A DNA stretch of 64,000 nucleotides from Tillandsia leiboldiana (taxonomy: Eukaryota > Streptophyta > Magnoliopsida > Poales > Bromeliaceae): positions 53,839,459 through 53,903,458 of the forward strand of contig CM055060.1 of the NCBI GenBank assembly GCA_029204045.2, written 5' to 3'. The notes beneath the pieces were generated by a model. It made no database searches. It worked only from the letters and a program-made list of their open reading frames with translations, and had not been told where the DNA came from. Position numbers and translations under genes: made by a program. Positions 19,938-29,807 of this stretch are shown piece after piece (position 1 is the first letter of the stretch; each line of letters begins with the position of its first letter).

Positions 19938-22731
19938 CCGGTTCAGGGGGGGCGGCTATCTTCGAGAAGCCCTCGACAAAGCGTCGGTAGTACCCAGCGA
20001 GGCCCAAGAAACTGCGGATCTCCGTTACCGTAGTTGGCGGCTGCCAGGCTGTCACGGATTCCACCTTCTTGGGATCCACGGCGATTCCTTTTGCCGAGAT
20101 CACATGTCCTAAAAAAACCACCTCGCGTAGCCAGAACTCGCACTTCTTGAGCTTAGCGAACAACTCGTGGTCCCTGAGGGTCTGGAGGATCATCCGCAGA
20201 TGTTGTTCGTGCTCCCCGTCGGTGGGTGAATAGATCAGTATGTCGTCGATGAAGACCACCACGAACCGATCTAGGAAGGGCTTAAAAATTCGGTTCATCA
20301 AATCCATGAAGACGGCGGGGGCGTTCGTAAGCCCGAAGGGCATAACTGTAAATTCGTAGTGGCCATACCGGGTCCGGAAGGCGGTCCTTGGAATGTCCTC
20401 GTTTCGAACCCGAAGCTGATGGTAGCCCGATTGCAGATCAATCTTTGAGAAGACCGTCGCTCCCCGCAGCTGGTCGAAGAGATCGTCGATTCTGGGCAGG
20501 GGGTACTTGTTCTTCACTGTAACTTTGTTTATCCCTCTGTAGTCGATGCAGAGTCGTAGGCTTCCGTCCTTCTTCCGCACAAAGAGTACCGGTGCGCCCC
20601 AGGGTGACACACTCGGTCTGATGAACCCTTTGTCCAAGAGATCCTCCAGCTGCGCCTTGAGCTCTTTCAACTCCGCGAAAGCCATTCGGTACGGCGCCTT
20701 CGTAATCGGCTGCGTGCCCGGTAGCAGTTCAATCGGGAACACCACCTCTCGCTCGGGGGGCATCCCGGGTAATTCCGTCGGGAAAACATCGGGAAGGTCC
20801 CGCACTACCGGGATGTCTGACGGCACCCCCGAGGGTTGGGCGGCCATGTCTACCGATGCCAAGTAGGCCACACACCCACCTTCCACCAACCTCCTGGCTC
20901 GTGCCGCCGAGATGACCGCTGGGAAGGAGATGCTCTTGCACGCCAAATACGCGTTCTTAGGGAAGCTGGGTTCTTGAAGCTGCACCATCCGTTTCTCGCA
21001 GTCGATGAGCGCCTGGTACCTTGAGAGCCAATCCATGCCCAAAACAATGTCGTACTCCTTCAGGGGAATTACCACCAAGTCCCAAGGGCAAGGCAGTCGC
21101 CCTAACATAATTGGGCAGGTGGCCACTAAGCTGGTCGCCTCCAGTGTCCCACCCGCTGTCTGGACCGTTAATCGGTTTTGGAGAGGTGTCTCCCCAAGGT
21201 CATGCATAAACACGTAATCACAAGAAATGAACGAGTGTGTTGCTCCGGTATCAAAGAGGGTTCTAGCTCGGGAATTTGAAACAGAAGTAATACCTGCAAG
21301 CATGTCCTCCGGCCGGTCCGCCTCTTGGTGGGTCATTGAATACACTCGCCCTCCCGGTTGAGGTTGCCTTGTCTCCTCGCGACGCGCTGCCGGAGGCCTA
21401 GAGGTCGACCCCATAGGAGCTTTCCCCCGCCCTGAGAACTGTGTAGAAGGCGTGGATGCAGTAGAGGAGGCTGGTCCCAAGGTTAAGGGGCAGTTGCGGC
21501 GGAAGTGCCCCTGCTTGCCGCAACGGAAGCAATGATCGACTCTCTGGGGGCAGTCCAGCACTTGATGTGCCCCCCCGCAGATTACGCAAGGCCTGTCCCC
21601 CGGCCTCGGTCCTCCTGCAGGTGCGCTCCGGGTCCCCGACTGTGGTCTCCACCGCTTGGGGGGCCGGTTCCCACTGTAAGAACCCCCCCCAGCGTACGGT
21701 TGTTGCCGCTTCTTTTCCTCGTGCCGTACCGGGGCCTCCCTCTTGGCGCGTGTAACTGCGAACCCGCGCTCGACCACCGTGGCCCGGTCGACGACTTGTT
21801 GGAACGTGTGCAAATCGGCCGCCTGTACCACCTGGAAGATATCACTCCGTAATCCATCCACGAAAAGTTGCGCCTTGTGGGCCTCGTCCCTTATGACGAA
21901 AGGGACGCAGTTCGCCAATCGCACAAAATCGCGCTGATATTCCATAACCGTCTTGCTCCCCTGCTGGATGTGATTTAAGTCGTCCTCCAGTTTCTTTTTG
22001 ACGCTGTTGGTAAAGAAAGCCCCAAACAGCTCCTGCTTAAACGTCGTCCATGATGGCAGCACGGTGCCCTTGGTTGGGTCGGGGCGCACCGTCTTCCACC
22101 ATAAACGGGCATTTCCCCCCAGGCAGTGGACCGCTAGGGGAACCCGCTCACAGTCCTCCATGAGCAAATCTTCAAAAAGCTTTTCCATCGATCCAACCCA
22201 ATCCTCGACGACCCAAGGGTCGGTCGTTTCTCCCTCGAACACGGGTGGATCATATTTCTTGAAATCCGCCAGGTTGGCTCGTACCCGCTCCCGCTCTGTT
22301 AGTGAAGCTGCCCCCTCCCCCGCGGCAGCGGCGGCCACAACAGGAACGGGTGCCACCAATGTCTCCCCCGAGGTACCCCCGCCAAGGGCCCCCGGAGCTG
22401 GTGCCGCGGACGCTGCTGGGGGTGCTGCTACAGGCGTCGTCGCCTGGGCTGGCGCTGTCCCGGTCGCTGCTATCGAAGGAGGGGCCATTCCTGCCCCAGT
22501 CCCCGTCACTTGCGGCGCTGCTGCTGGCGCGGCTGGCCCCTGAGGGGGGCCCGGTGCGACCGTCGCCGTCGCGGCCGGAAGCCGCTGCGTCAACTGACGC
22601 ACATGATCGGTGAGCGTCGCCAGATTTCCCGCCATCTCTTGCAGTTGCTGCCGCAAGAGTTGGTTCTCAGCGGCCACCGAGGCCGTCGCATCCGCCCCTC
22701 CGTCCCCGGCCGACGCTCTGGTTCGAACCAT
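19930..22731 (-). CDS. Gag-protease-reverse transcriptase of Tekay/Del-like element
   Basis: The likely start is MVRTRAS at 22731, typical of Tekay/Del Gag, rather than the upstream in-frame Met. An Ala/Pro-rich N-terminus is followed by Gag, two zinc-knuckle-like motifs (CVICGGAHQVLDC and canonical CFRCGKQGHFRRNC), protease FDTGATHSFI, and reverse transcriptase with FIDDILIYS and FLGLAGYYRRF. The frame runs out just after FSKIAAP, at the frameshift described for the downstream part. That single change would prevent a full polyprotein unless ribosomal frameshifting occurs. Confidence 0.9.
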   Translation of the reverse strand: MVRTRASAGDGGADATASVAAENQLLRQQLQEMAGNLATLTDHVRQLTQRLPAATATVAPGPPQGPAAPAAAPQVTGTGAGMAPPSIAATGTAPAQATTPVAAPPAASAAPAPGALGGGTSGETLVAPVPVVAAAAAGEGAASLTERERVRANLADFKKYDPPVFEGETTDPWVVEDWVGSMEKLFEDLLMEDCERVPLAVHCLGGNARLWWKTVRPDPTKGTVLPSWTTFKQELFGAFFTNSVKKKLEDDLNHIQQGSKTVMEYQRDFVRLANCVPFVIRDEAHKAQLFVDGLRSDIFQVVQAADLHTFQQVVDRATVVERGFAVTRAKREAPVRHEEKKRQQPYAGGGSYSGNRPPKRWRPQSGTRSAPAGGPRPGDRPCVICGGAHQVLDCPQRVDHCFRCGKQGHFRRNCPLTLGPASSTASTPSTQFSGRGKAPMGSTSRPPAARREETRQPQPGGRVYSMTHQEADRPEDMLAGITSVSNSRARTLFDTGATHSFISCDYVFMHDLGETPLQNRLTVQTAGGTLEATSLVATCPIMLGRLPCPWDLVVIPLKEYDIVLGMDWLSRYQALIDCEKRMVQLQEPSFPKNAYLACKSISFPAVISAARARRLVEGGCVAYLASVDMAAQPSGVPSDIPVVRDLPDVFPTELPGMPPEREVVFPIELLPGTQPITKAPYRMAFAELKELKAQLEDLLDKGFIRPSVSPWGAPVLFVRKKDGSLRLCIDYRGINKVTVKNKYPLPRIDDLFDQLRGATVFSKIDLQSGYHQLRVRNEDIPRTAFRTRYGHYEFTVMPFGLTNAPAVFMDLMNRIFKPFLDRFVVVFIDDILIYSPTDGEHEQHLRMILQTLRDHELFAKLKKCEFWLREVVFLGHVISAKGIAVDPKKVESVTAWQPPTTVTEIRSFLGLAGYYRRFVEGFSKIAAPPEPVD

Positions 22732-22946
22732 TGTCTGTACACACATACAACCAAAAACAAACATCAGTCCTAGACCCTGCTAGAACAACGTCCCTGTATC
22801 GAGAGAGAGGAAACTACACTTTTTCCCCTTCCCTCCCCCGATCACTCACGTCCTACCCCCTATGTCCTACACATTTCATTCACTCGAAGCTACGTGTGGT
22901 ATTACCGTGGATGTTGGACCTTCACTGTTGTGATTAAAAGAAAACC

Positions 22947-22958
22947 GCTCTGATACCA
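22947..22958 (-). promoter_or_regulatory. Primer-binding site, tRNA-Met (minus strand)
   Basis: GCTCTGATACCA on the plus strand is TGGTATCAGAGC on the element's coding strand, 8 bp from the 5' LTR at 22967. It fixes the element's orientation. Confidence 0.9.
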
Positions 22959-22966
22959 TCTTAATC

Positions 22967-25571
22967 TGTCACGCCCCGGGGGTTTCACTCAGCGGAAAAG
23001 AAAGAGTTGTTTGATTGAGTCCCTTATATATTTTTTTTATTTAGTCTTCCCCGGCACGTGCCCAGACCCGCCGCATATACAGATTTACTCGAAGAACGGG
23101 CAGAGTCTCCTCTGCATATGCACGGCGTCGCGGCTAATACAACATCTCAACTCAAGCATTCAGTTAACCACAACAGTTCGAGTATTCAATCAACAATGTA
23201 AACTAAACAGAGTGCCCGCCGCCAATCAAGTTGAAAGGATAAACTCACAGTTTTGAAAACAGGCCCACACGACCCAAGGTTTTGAAAACGGTTTGGAAAT
23301 CTCATAAAACCACAGGGTTTGGAAAAGCGGGCCCACACGACCCCATATTTTTTGAAGACTAGTTTTCGAAGTTCTTTTTTTTTCGTTTTTTTTTTTTGTT
23401 ACTTTGTTTTGGAAAAACGGCCAAACGGGCGAATAACGGAAACATAATATCCAATCCGGAACACCGGGAACCAACATCCACACCGACCCCACAAGGGTAT
23501 CGCGAACCACACCGTAGTCTACAGTATCAAATGAAATGCAAGGAAAAGTAAAAGGAGATACAGACTAGGGCTCCTCACAGCCCGACCACTCCCGTCTCGA
23601 CCTCACCGTCGTCTACCGCTCACCCCTGGAAGAACCTGTCACGGAGTGGGTAGTCAGCGACATGCGATAATAATAATAAGCAGGAAAGAAAGCCAAACCC
23701 AACAGTAAAACTATCCGGAGCAACCACTCGACTCACTGGAAGAGTGACACGCGAACACATGTATCACCTGCAACATCTGTAATGCCTGTAACGCTTATAC
23801 ACCTTGATCTCGTCGGGCACCTATCCCGACGGATCGCACCGCTCACACCTTGGGGCACCTGACCTCGTCGGACACCTGTCCCGACAGGTCGCACCTTTTT
23901 CCCCCACCTTTTGATGCCTCAAACCCCACACCTACGGGGGCCCCCACCACTTCACCTTGTGGGTTAACACGGGTCGAAGACCGCTTTCCCGGAAAAGAGC
24001 ACCCTTTGCGGTGGCCAGACCGCGGGTGCGCGTGTCGCAATCACGAGCACAAAAACCCGAAATACAGGATAATATCGCAAACATAAAGACCGTCAGCATT
24101 AGTAATACAAATATGCATTTAAACGACTAACACAGAACACCGAGTCTATACTTGGTCTCAAAGGAACCCACCTCTTTCGTTGTCGCGCTGCTGGTCGACT
24201 TCAGGTTCTTTCGCGTCTCGGTGTGCCTGCCCGGACCTACACGAACCTGTCGCACCGGAGTTAGTAACTCCAACTTCCCGAAAGGTACACAAAAGTAAAA
24301 GAGACGCGGAACACCCAACCCTTCCGGTCGATCACGGGGCACGCCCCGCCGATTCGGCAAAGATGGCGGCGTCCCCGGGCGAGGCCAACAACGCGGACGG
24401 CCCCGACTCTCGCGGAACCCACCGGCCCCTCCCTCTCCTTGCTGCCCGCATGCAGGGCTGCCCGCAAGTGCGGGCGCACGTGCACTCGGCCCGCGCGGGC
24501 TGTGCGGGCGCGCTGCCCGCACCCGCGGGTGCGCACTTGCGCCCGGCCCCGCGCGGCTGGGCAGCGGCCCGCCCGCATGCGGAGGTTGCCCGCATGCAGG
24601 GCTGCGCGCCCCAGCCCCGCGCGGCTGGGCGGCAGCCCGCCCGCGTGCGGGAGGTGCCCGCATGCGGGGCTGCGCGCCCCCAGCCCCGCGCGGCTGGGCG
24701 GCAGCCCGCCCGCGTGCGGGAGGTGCCCGCATGCGGGGCTGCGCGCCCCCAGCCTCGAGCGGCTGGGCGGCAGCCCGCCCGCATGCGGGAGTTGCCCGCA
24801 TGCGGGGGGGGTGCGGCCCCCAGCTCCGCGCGGCTGGGCGGCATGCCGTCCGTATGCGGGTGTTTCCCGCATGCGGCTCCGTGCGCGCCGGACTCCGGCG
24901 ATGCCATCGCCCCTCCTCCTCCCACTCGTCCGCTCCAATCAAGAAAACGAAACAAGAAAAAGCAAGGAATAAAACCCTAACGTGCTCACCTCGGTTGCCG
25001 GGGGGAAAGGGTGATCCGATCCCGCGAGTTCGGCTACAAGGGATGTGAGGTCGTCTCCCTCTCCTTCCTTGGTCTCGCCGCTTGGATCCTCCGCACGATC
25101 GGTGAGGAAGAGGGTACGGTTGGGGGGGGGGAAGAAAAAGTCTGCTCCTCGTCCGCGCTCGGGTGTCGTACCCTAGCGTGAGAGGAGTTGAGATAGATAT
25201 ATAAGCCCGAGCGATCAAAAAAAAGGGAAAGGAAATGAACCCGTTTCAAGTCAAAATAAACCAAAACCAAAAGGTCGGGTTCGAACCGGGTTCCGGTCTG
25301 CCTGGTACCCCGCGTTGGTCGCCAGAACCAACCGCCACCTTCTGGAATTTATTCCGGGAGATTCCGGAGTCGGAATCCAAAACCGATTTCGCCGGCGGTC
25401 TCCGTTTCGCGAGCTTTATTGACTAAAAATACTCGCGAGCCCCGACGATCTGTCCAGAAACAAAGAATTATTAGTCCCCCCTCCCGGACCCCCGAAACGA
25501 AGCGCGAAATAGGGAACCCAAAAGTGGTCCCAAGAACGGAACCACAGTATTTTAAACCAGCGGATACTACA
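22967..25571 (-). repeat. 5' LTR of Tekay/Del-like element
   Basis: 2605 bp, nearly identical to 15251-17860. Differences seen by eye: TTATATTTT versus TTATATATT near the start, GACAGCC versus GACGGCC, and two G-run lengths. Confidence 0.95.
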
Positions 25572-25576
25572 ATTAG

Positions 25577-26957
25577 TATAGCAGTATATAAAATCTCCCA
25601 CTTGTATAACCATCAGATGGAAAAACTAGGACATAGGCAAGAACATCGCAATCCAATTCCCAGTTGAGTTGTGAAGAAAAGAGGTTGGTATGTATAACTA
25701 TACTAATTACTCTAGTATGCGTTCCCTTGAGAGATTAGCAAATCAGTTTTAGATTTCAATGCTGATTTAGTTAATTGTTTCATACTGGGGATAATAGGTC
25801 GTTGTTAGTGCAGACTTTTGAATGGGGCCCACGGGCTGGGATCTGCCAAACCAATGAAATGGCAACCAAATGGCACGAGGTATATTGATGGTATGTTTGA
25901 TTATGAAGCATATTTTTTAGTCTTTTGTTCCAAAGACTAAGTTTTCTTTGTTAAAAGGTTGAATTTCACCACTGGATAGGAAGGAATGATAGAAGAAAAT
26001 GGTTTATATCTAGCTCCCCACTAATGTTATATATGCATAGTTTTATTTGAACAATAGCTATGCCCTTCTGGAGTAATTATTTACCGACTAATACTTTCTA
26101 AACATTTTGATATTATGCTGTTGTGTAGTTTTTGTTGGACGCATTTTTAATTCGTGAGAAAGAATGCCATTATCACTGCCAAACAACACCATATGAGAGG
26201 CTTCAAGACACTAGTTGTGGATAGTTGTAAAACTAGGTAAGCAAATTGGGTGACGATGAGGAGAAGGGCTTCTGAAACTTTTTGGTTCATATTATCCTCT
26301 AACTTTCTTGTTTGCATTCGAGCCATTCTTACTTTTTTGTGTTTTAGTATTAGGAATTCTAGGAGGCTCCGCTCTGAATCCACTATAAAAGGTTTGTTCT
26401 TGATCCTTTTATTTTTTTAATTTTCTTTCTTATTTGTTCTTTTGAGCGATTTCTTGTTGGTCGTTGTTAAGATTTTGCAGGCATTGGTCTTGGATGAGAT
26501 GTGCTATGCCCTAATAATCGCACAGCGAGTGTGTAAATGAAACATCTTTGGTATAATTCCTCCCTCTTTGTGCCTTATTATTATAGTTCATGTAATGGTA
26601 ATACTGTGATAAGTTTGATATCACAGTATCATCGTTACTAAAAAATCTGTAAAATAAATAAAGTCTACCTGATATTTCAATCTGACAGAAAATGTGGGAT
26701 ACTGGCGTGGGCATCGTGAGGAAATTTAACGAAAGAGCTTGATGTACTATACTACTTCGTTTTGCATGTGTTTTGTCTAGAGATTAGCAAATTGCTATTA
26801 GATTTTTAATTACGCTTTTTAATTGTTTCATGCAAGGGCGATCACTCATTATATGCACAGACTTTTGACGGCCAATGCATTGGAAGTCTGACAAAGCAAT
26901 CCAATGGCATGAGGTGTGTTGATGGTATGTATCTAATTAAGAAGCCTATTTTTCAGC
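25577..26957 (+). pseudogene. Tandem gene-fragment units of copy A (cwf21-like), unit 2
   Basis: Two related modules occur. An exon-like piece beginning CAGACTTTTGA...GGC appears at about 25813-25880 and again at about 26858-26912, each followed by a donor-like GTATATT/GTGTGTT. A decayed version of the cwf21-like module occurs at about 26190-26300, followed by GGAGGCTCCGCTCTGAATCC and GCATTGGTCTTGGATGAG. All are inverted at 40152-41560 in copy B. No usable open frame remains. The parent gene of the ACTTTTGA exon is not recognised. Confidence 0.45.
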
Positions 26958-28140
26958 TTTTTGTTGCCATGAATAGCATTTTCTTTCTCGCGCAGCTTGA
27001 AGAATAACCTTACTAATGTGTAAATGAATACTCAATACTTAATCTTATTGAAAATCCAAAAGCATCAATTCCCAGATGAAGGGTGATAATAAAGAACAGT
27101 AGATCTTTGGTCGTAAGTTTTTATTGCTAAAACAAATTATATTTCGCCTCTGCTTCAGCGAAGAATATTTAGTAGACAAAACTTTAGCTCTCCTTATGGT
27201 ATGTGGATTGGTTGATTCTATGGCCACTGTTTCTTCTTCCATTAATGTTATGCCAAGTAACATTTTCTGAGACTTCTTGATGTAGTTTTCTAAAATGCAC
27301 TTTATCCCCTGCAGGACTACATCAAATGGGAGGAGCCTGTAAAATGATGTTGCCCGTCAACAGTTGTAGAACTTTGTAAGTTGTTCATAAGTCAAGCAAG
27401 TTTGAAATAAACTGACTAAAGTAGACAGAATTTTTAGTAATTAGGAATATTAATATATAACATCATAGGGATTTGGCAATATTCTGTTGAGTCAAACGGA
27501 GGCTAGAAGTGACATTTTTAAACTGGCTAGAGTTTACAGAAATAATATTTGGATAGAGTTGTTTTAAAAAGCATTAGCAGCTTAAAAATTTTTACCCTGT
27601 TTGAAACTGGAGTTTCTACTTTTTTGGGTTCTAGAAATTTATACTTTCTATTTTTTTTGAAAATAAATAATTATTTCACAATCAAATGATACACTACTGT
27701 GTTGTCATAAAAATGTACAGGGACCCCCCTTATTTACAGTCCTTTTTAAATAAAGCTTTCAATTTTTTTTTATTTTTTTTTTTTGAAGTGACATTCTACA
27801 GACTTTTGGTTATCTTGATTATGCTAAATTTTATTAATTAAATTTAACACTTTATTACATCCAACAGGAATTTTGTTAAATTCAACTGTTTTGAATAAAT
27901 TTTCGGCGGATGAAATTATGGATTTGGTTGATTTGAATCAAATAGCTAAAGAAAACTATATTTTAATTAGTAACCACTTCAATTTGCAAGATAATTTATC
28001 AAATTGAATTAATTAAAAGTCGAAGCACAAGCGTACAAAAATGGAAGCAGTCCGAAGACCTCCGAACCGGTAGGTGCAACAGCGGAACAGATCTTCTACT
28101 CGTGCTAGCTTTTTTACTTGTAATCCCTAACACGAGTTTT
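26958..28140. other. Spacer after copy A, no gene recognised
   Basis: A further weak echo of the tandem unit is seen at about 27300-27380 (ATCAAATGGGAGGAGCCTG...AGTTGTAGAACT). The rest is AT-rich with poly-T at 27760-27784. Homology to copy B ends at about 26957. Confidence 0.5.
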
Positions 28141-28444
28141 TTTATGGCCTGCAGTATCCGTGAACTCAAGAGCCGGCGCCGGCTGGTACGTGTGGACTCG
28201 TGAGGGGCCTCTCATTCCAAATCGGGGCCAGGCCCTGTCCACGATCCTCCATTCGCCACCACAAAATTGTGTCGAAAATAAACCCTATCCCCCTCCACTC
28301 TCGAACCCTCCTCCCTCGCCTCGTTCCCCCCCCCCACTCCACTTTGGATTCTTCACGCGTCTTATGTCCTATCCGATCAAAATCGAGCTATGAGACCGCT
28401 CGATTACCCAACACTTACTCAACGCTGCAGCTGAGGGGGCGACG

Positions 28445-29151
28445 ATGGCGACGGCACCGCACCATTGGCTCACTCGTGGTGGCGGCGAGGCTCGAACGCC
28501 GCTGGGGAGGATGGCGGGGCCCATCACCAGGTTTTTGTCTCTTGAACAAATTTTTTTTTTTTTTTTTTTTTATTTGATTAGATTACTCTTTTGTTGTAAT
28601 CAGCAATCTGTAGTCACAGAGTAGTAGTGTGTTCACTTTTTTATGTTCAAATCTGCAGCACTTCGAAGATTTATGCTTCATATAGTGCTTTTGAGATAAT
28701 ACCTATCCGCAAAGGCATTACGAATCCTAATGACCAAAATTATAGTCCTCGCGTTCTGAAGAAGACCTGCTGTATAACGTACTCGCTGCGTGTACGTGAT
28801 ACAGACGTTCTTAGTGCAAGTTGGCTTGAGTATAAGCGACATTGGCGGCCTCTTCAGAGGGCGAGGAAGGTCAGGCGTGCAACTCCTTTGGCTTCTCCTG
28901 ATGATGGTGTGACGGTCATTGGGGTCCCGCAAACAAGTTCGAGTAGTGAGTTGGAGCAAATGAGGGTCAAGTTGGATCGAGCTTTACAAAATGAAGATCT
29001 GAGCAGCGGACTCATCCAGTCCATACATGATGCGGCGAGGGCTATTGAGCTAGCCATTCTAGAACATGGTTCATCAGTCAAAAACTCTTGGTTTTCGAAG
29101 ACATGGCTCGGTGTGGACAAAAATGCATGGGTTAAGACAGTGTCTTATCAG
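28445..29151 (+). pseudogene. 5' exons of a plastid-type gene, possibly RETICULATA-related; truncated
   Basis: Exon 1 is 28445-28530 (ATGGCGACGG start) and exon 2 is 28659-29151. Donor and acceptor are canonical and the AG|C join keeps the frame. Exon 2 codes VTVIGVPQTSSSSELEQMR, QNEDLSSGLIQSIHDAARA, IELAILEHGS and WLGVDKNAWVKTVSYQ. I recall similar text from RETICULATA-RELATED 5/6 (DUF3411) chloroplast proteins, but this is memory, not a search. The N-terminus is Arg/Gly-rich and could be a transit peptide. Exon 2 is followed by a good donor, but no further exon appears before the MITE and telomere-like palindrome. It is either a 5' fragment or a gene with a very long intron. Confidence 0.5.
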
Positions 29152-29606
29152 GTTAGCATAACTGAACATCCTTTTTTTGGTTTATCTGGTGCTATTCTTT
29201 TCATGCATAATATCTGATAACCTGTGTCTTGAAAGGAATGAACCTCTTGAAAGCATATGTTTTTCGATCTGCATATGATTTTTTGAATATCCTTTAAATG
29301 ATCAACTTACGTGGAGCAATATTTGAACTGTAACTTCATCTTTCTTCAGTAACTAAACGGACGGCTGGTGTTGTTACTTCCAATTTTTATACTCTGCTCA
29401 TGGTATAGTCCTACTTAGTGGTTATTATATGCTGTTTATTTTTATTTACATCTTTACCTCATTTCTGATCGTTGATGAGCAAATTAAGTTTAGTAGGTTT
29501 AAGATCAAATGACTACTCGCCTATTCAAGAACTGATCTGGAAGTATTTTGCATGCTTCATGTGGTTATTCACTAGAAAGGTACAAACTTCATGTTGTTTT
29601 TAGTTT

Positions 29607-29802
29607 TAGGTTGTTTGGGATAGAGTGGGCGTAGTCGTAGAGATCCCAAATATCTGATTGTGTAAGATATAACGGGATTGCCACCTCGAACTGGCGTCCA
29701 TCTGGAATCCAATTTCTGGGATAGCAATTTCATAGGGTAGAATGGACATATGATATCCCATTTGTAGCCTGCTCCCTACTATCCTCCATACAAAACAACA
29801 CA
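29607..29802. mobile_element. Probable short MITE (about 195 bp)
   Basis: Imperfect inverted ends: GGTTGTTTGGGATAG on the left, and on the right the reverse complement of GTTGTTTTGTATGGAGGATAG. A clean target duplication is not obvious. It separates the plastid-type gene fragment from the palindrome. Confidence 0.4.
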
Positions 29803-29807
29803 ATGGT

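Larger units (their letters stand above)
15251..25571 (-). mobile_element. Ty3/gypsy Tekay/Del-like element with 2.6-kb LTRs, 10.3 kb
   Basis: Two long direct repeats (15251-17860 and 22967-25571; TGTCACGCCCC...GGATACTACA) flank an internal region read on the minus strand. Target duplication ATTAG occurs at 15246-15250 and 25572-25576. A tRNA-Met primer-binding site lies next to the right-hand repeat, which is therefore the 5' LTR. The matching site in copy B (about 41546-41560) has a single ATTAG without insertion. The LTRs differ only by a few substitutions and homopolymer lengths, so the insertion is young. Pol carries one frameshift. Confidence 0.95.
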
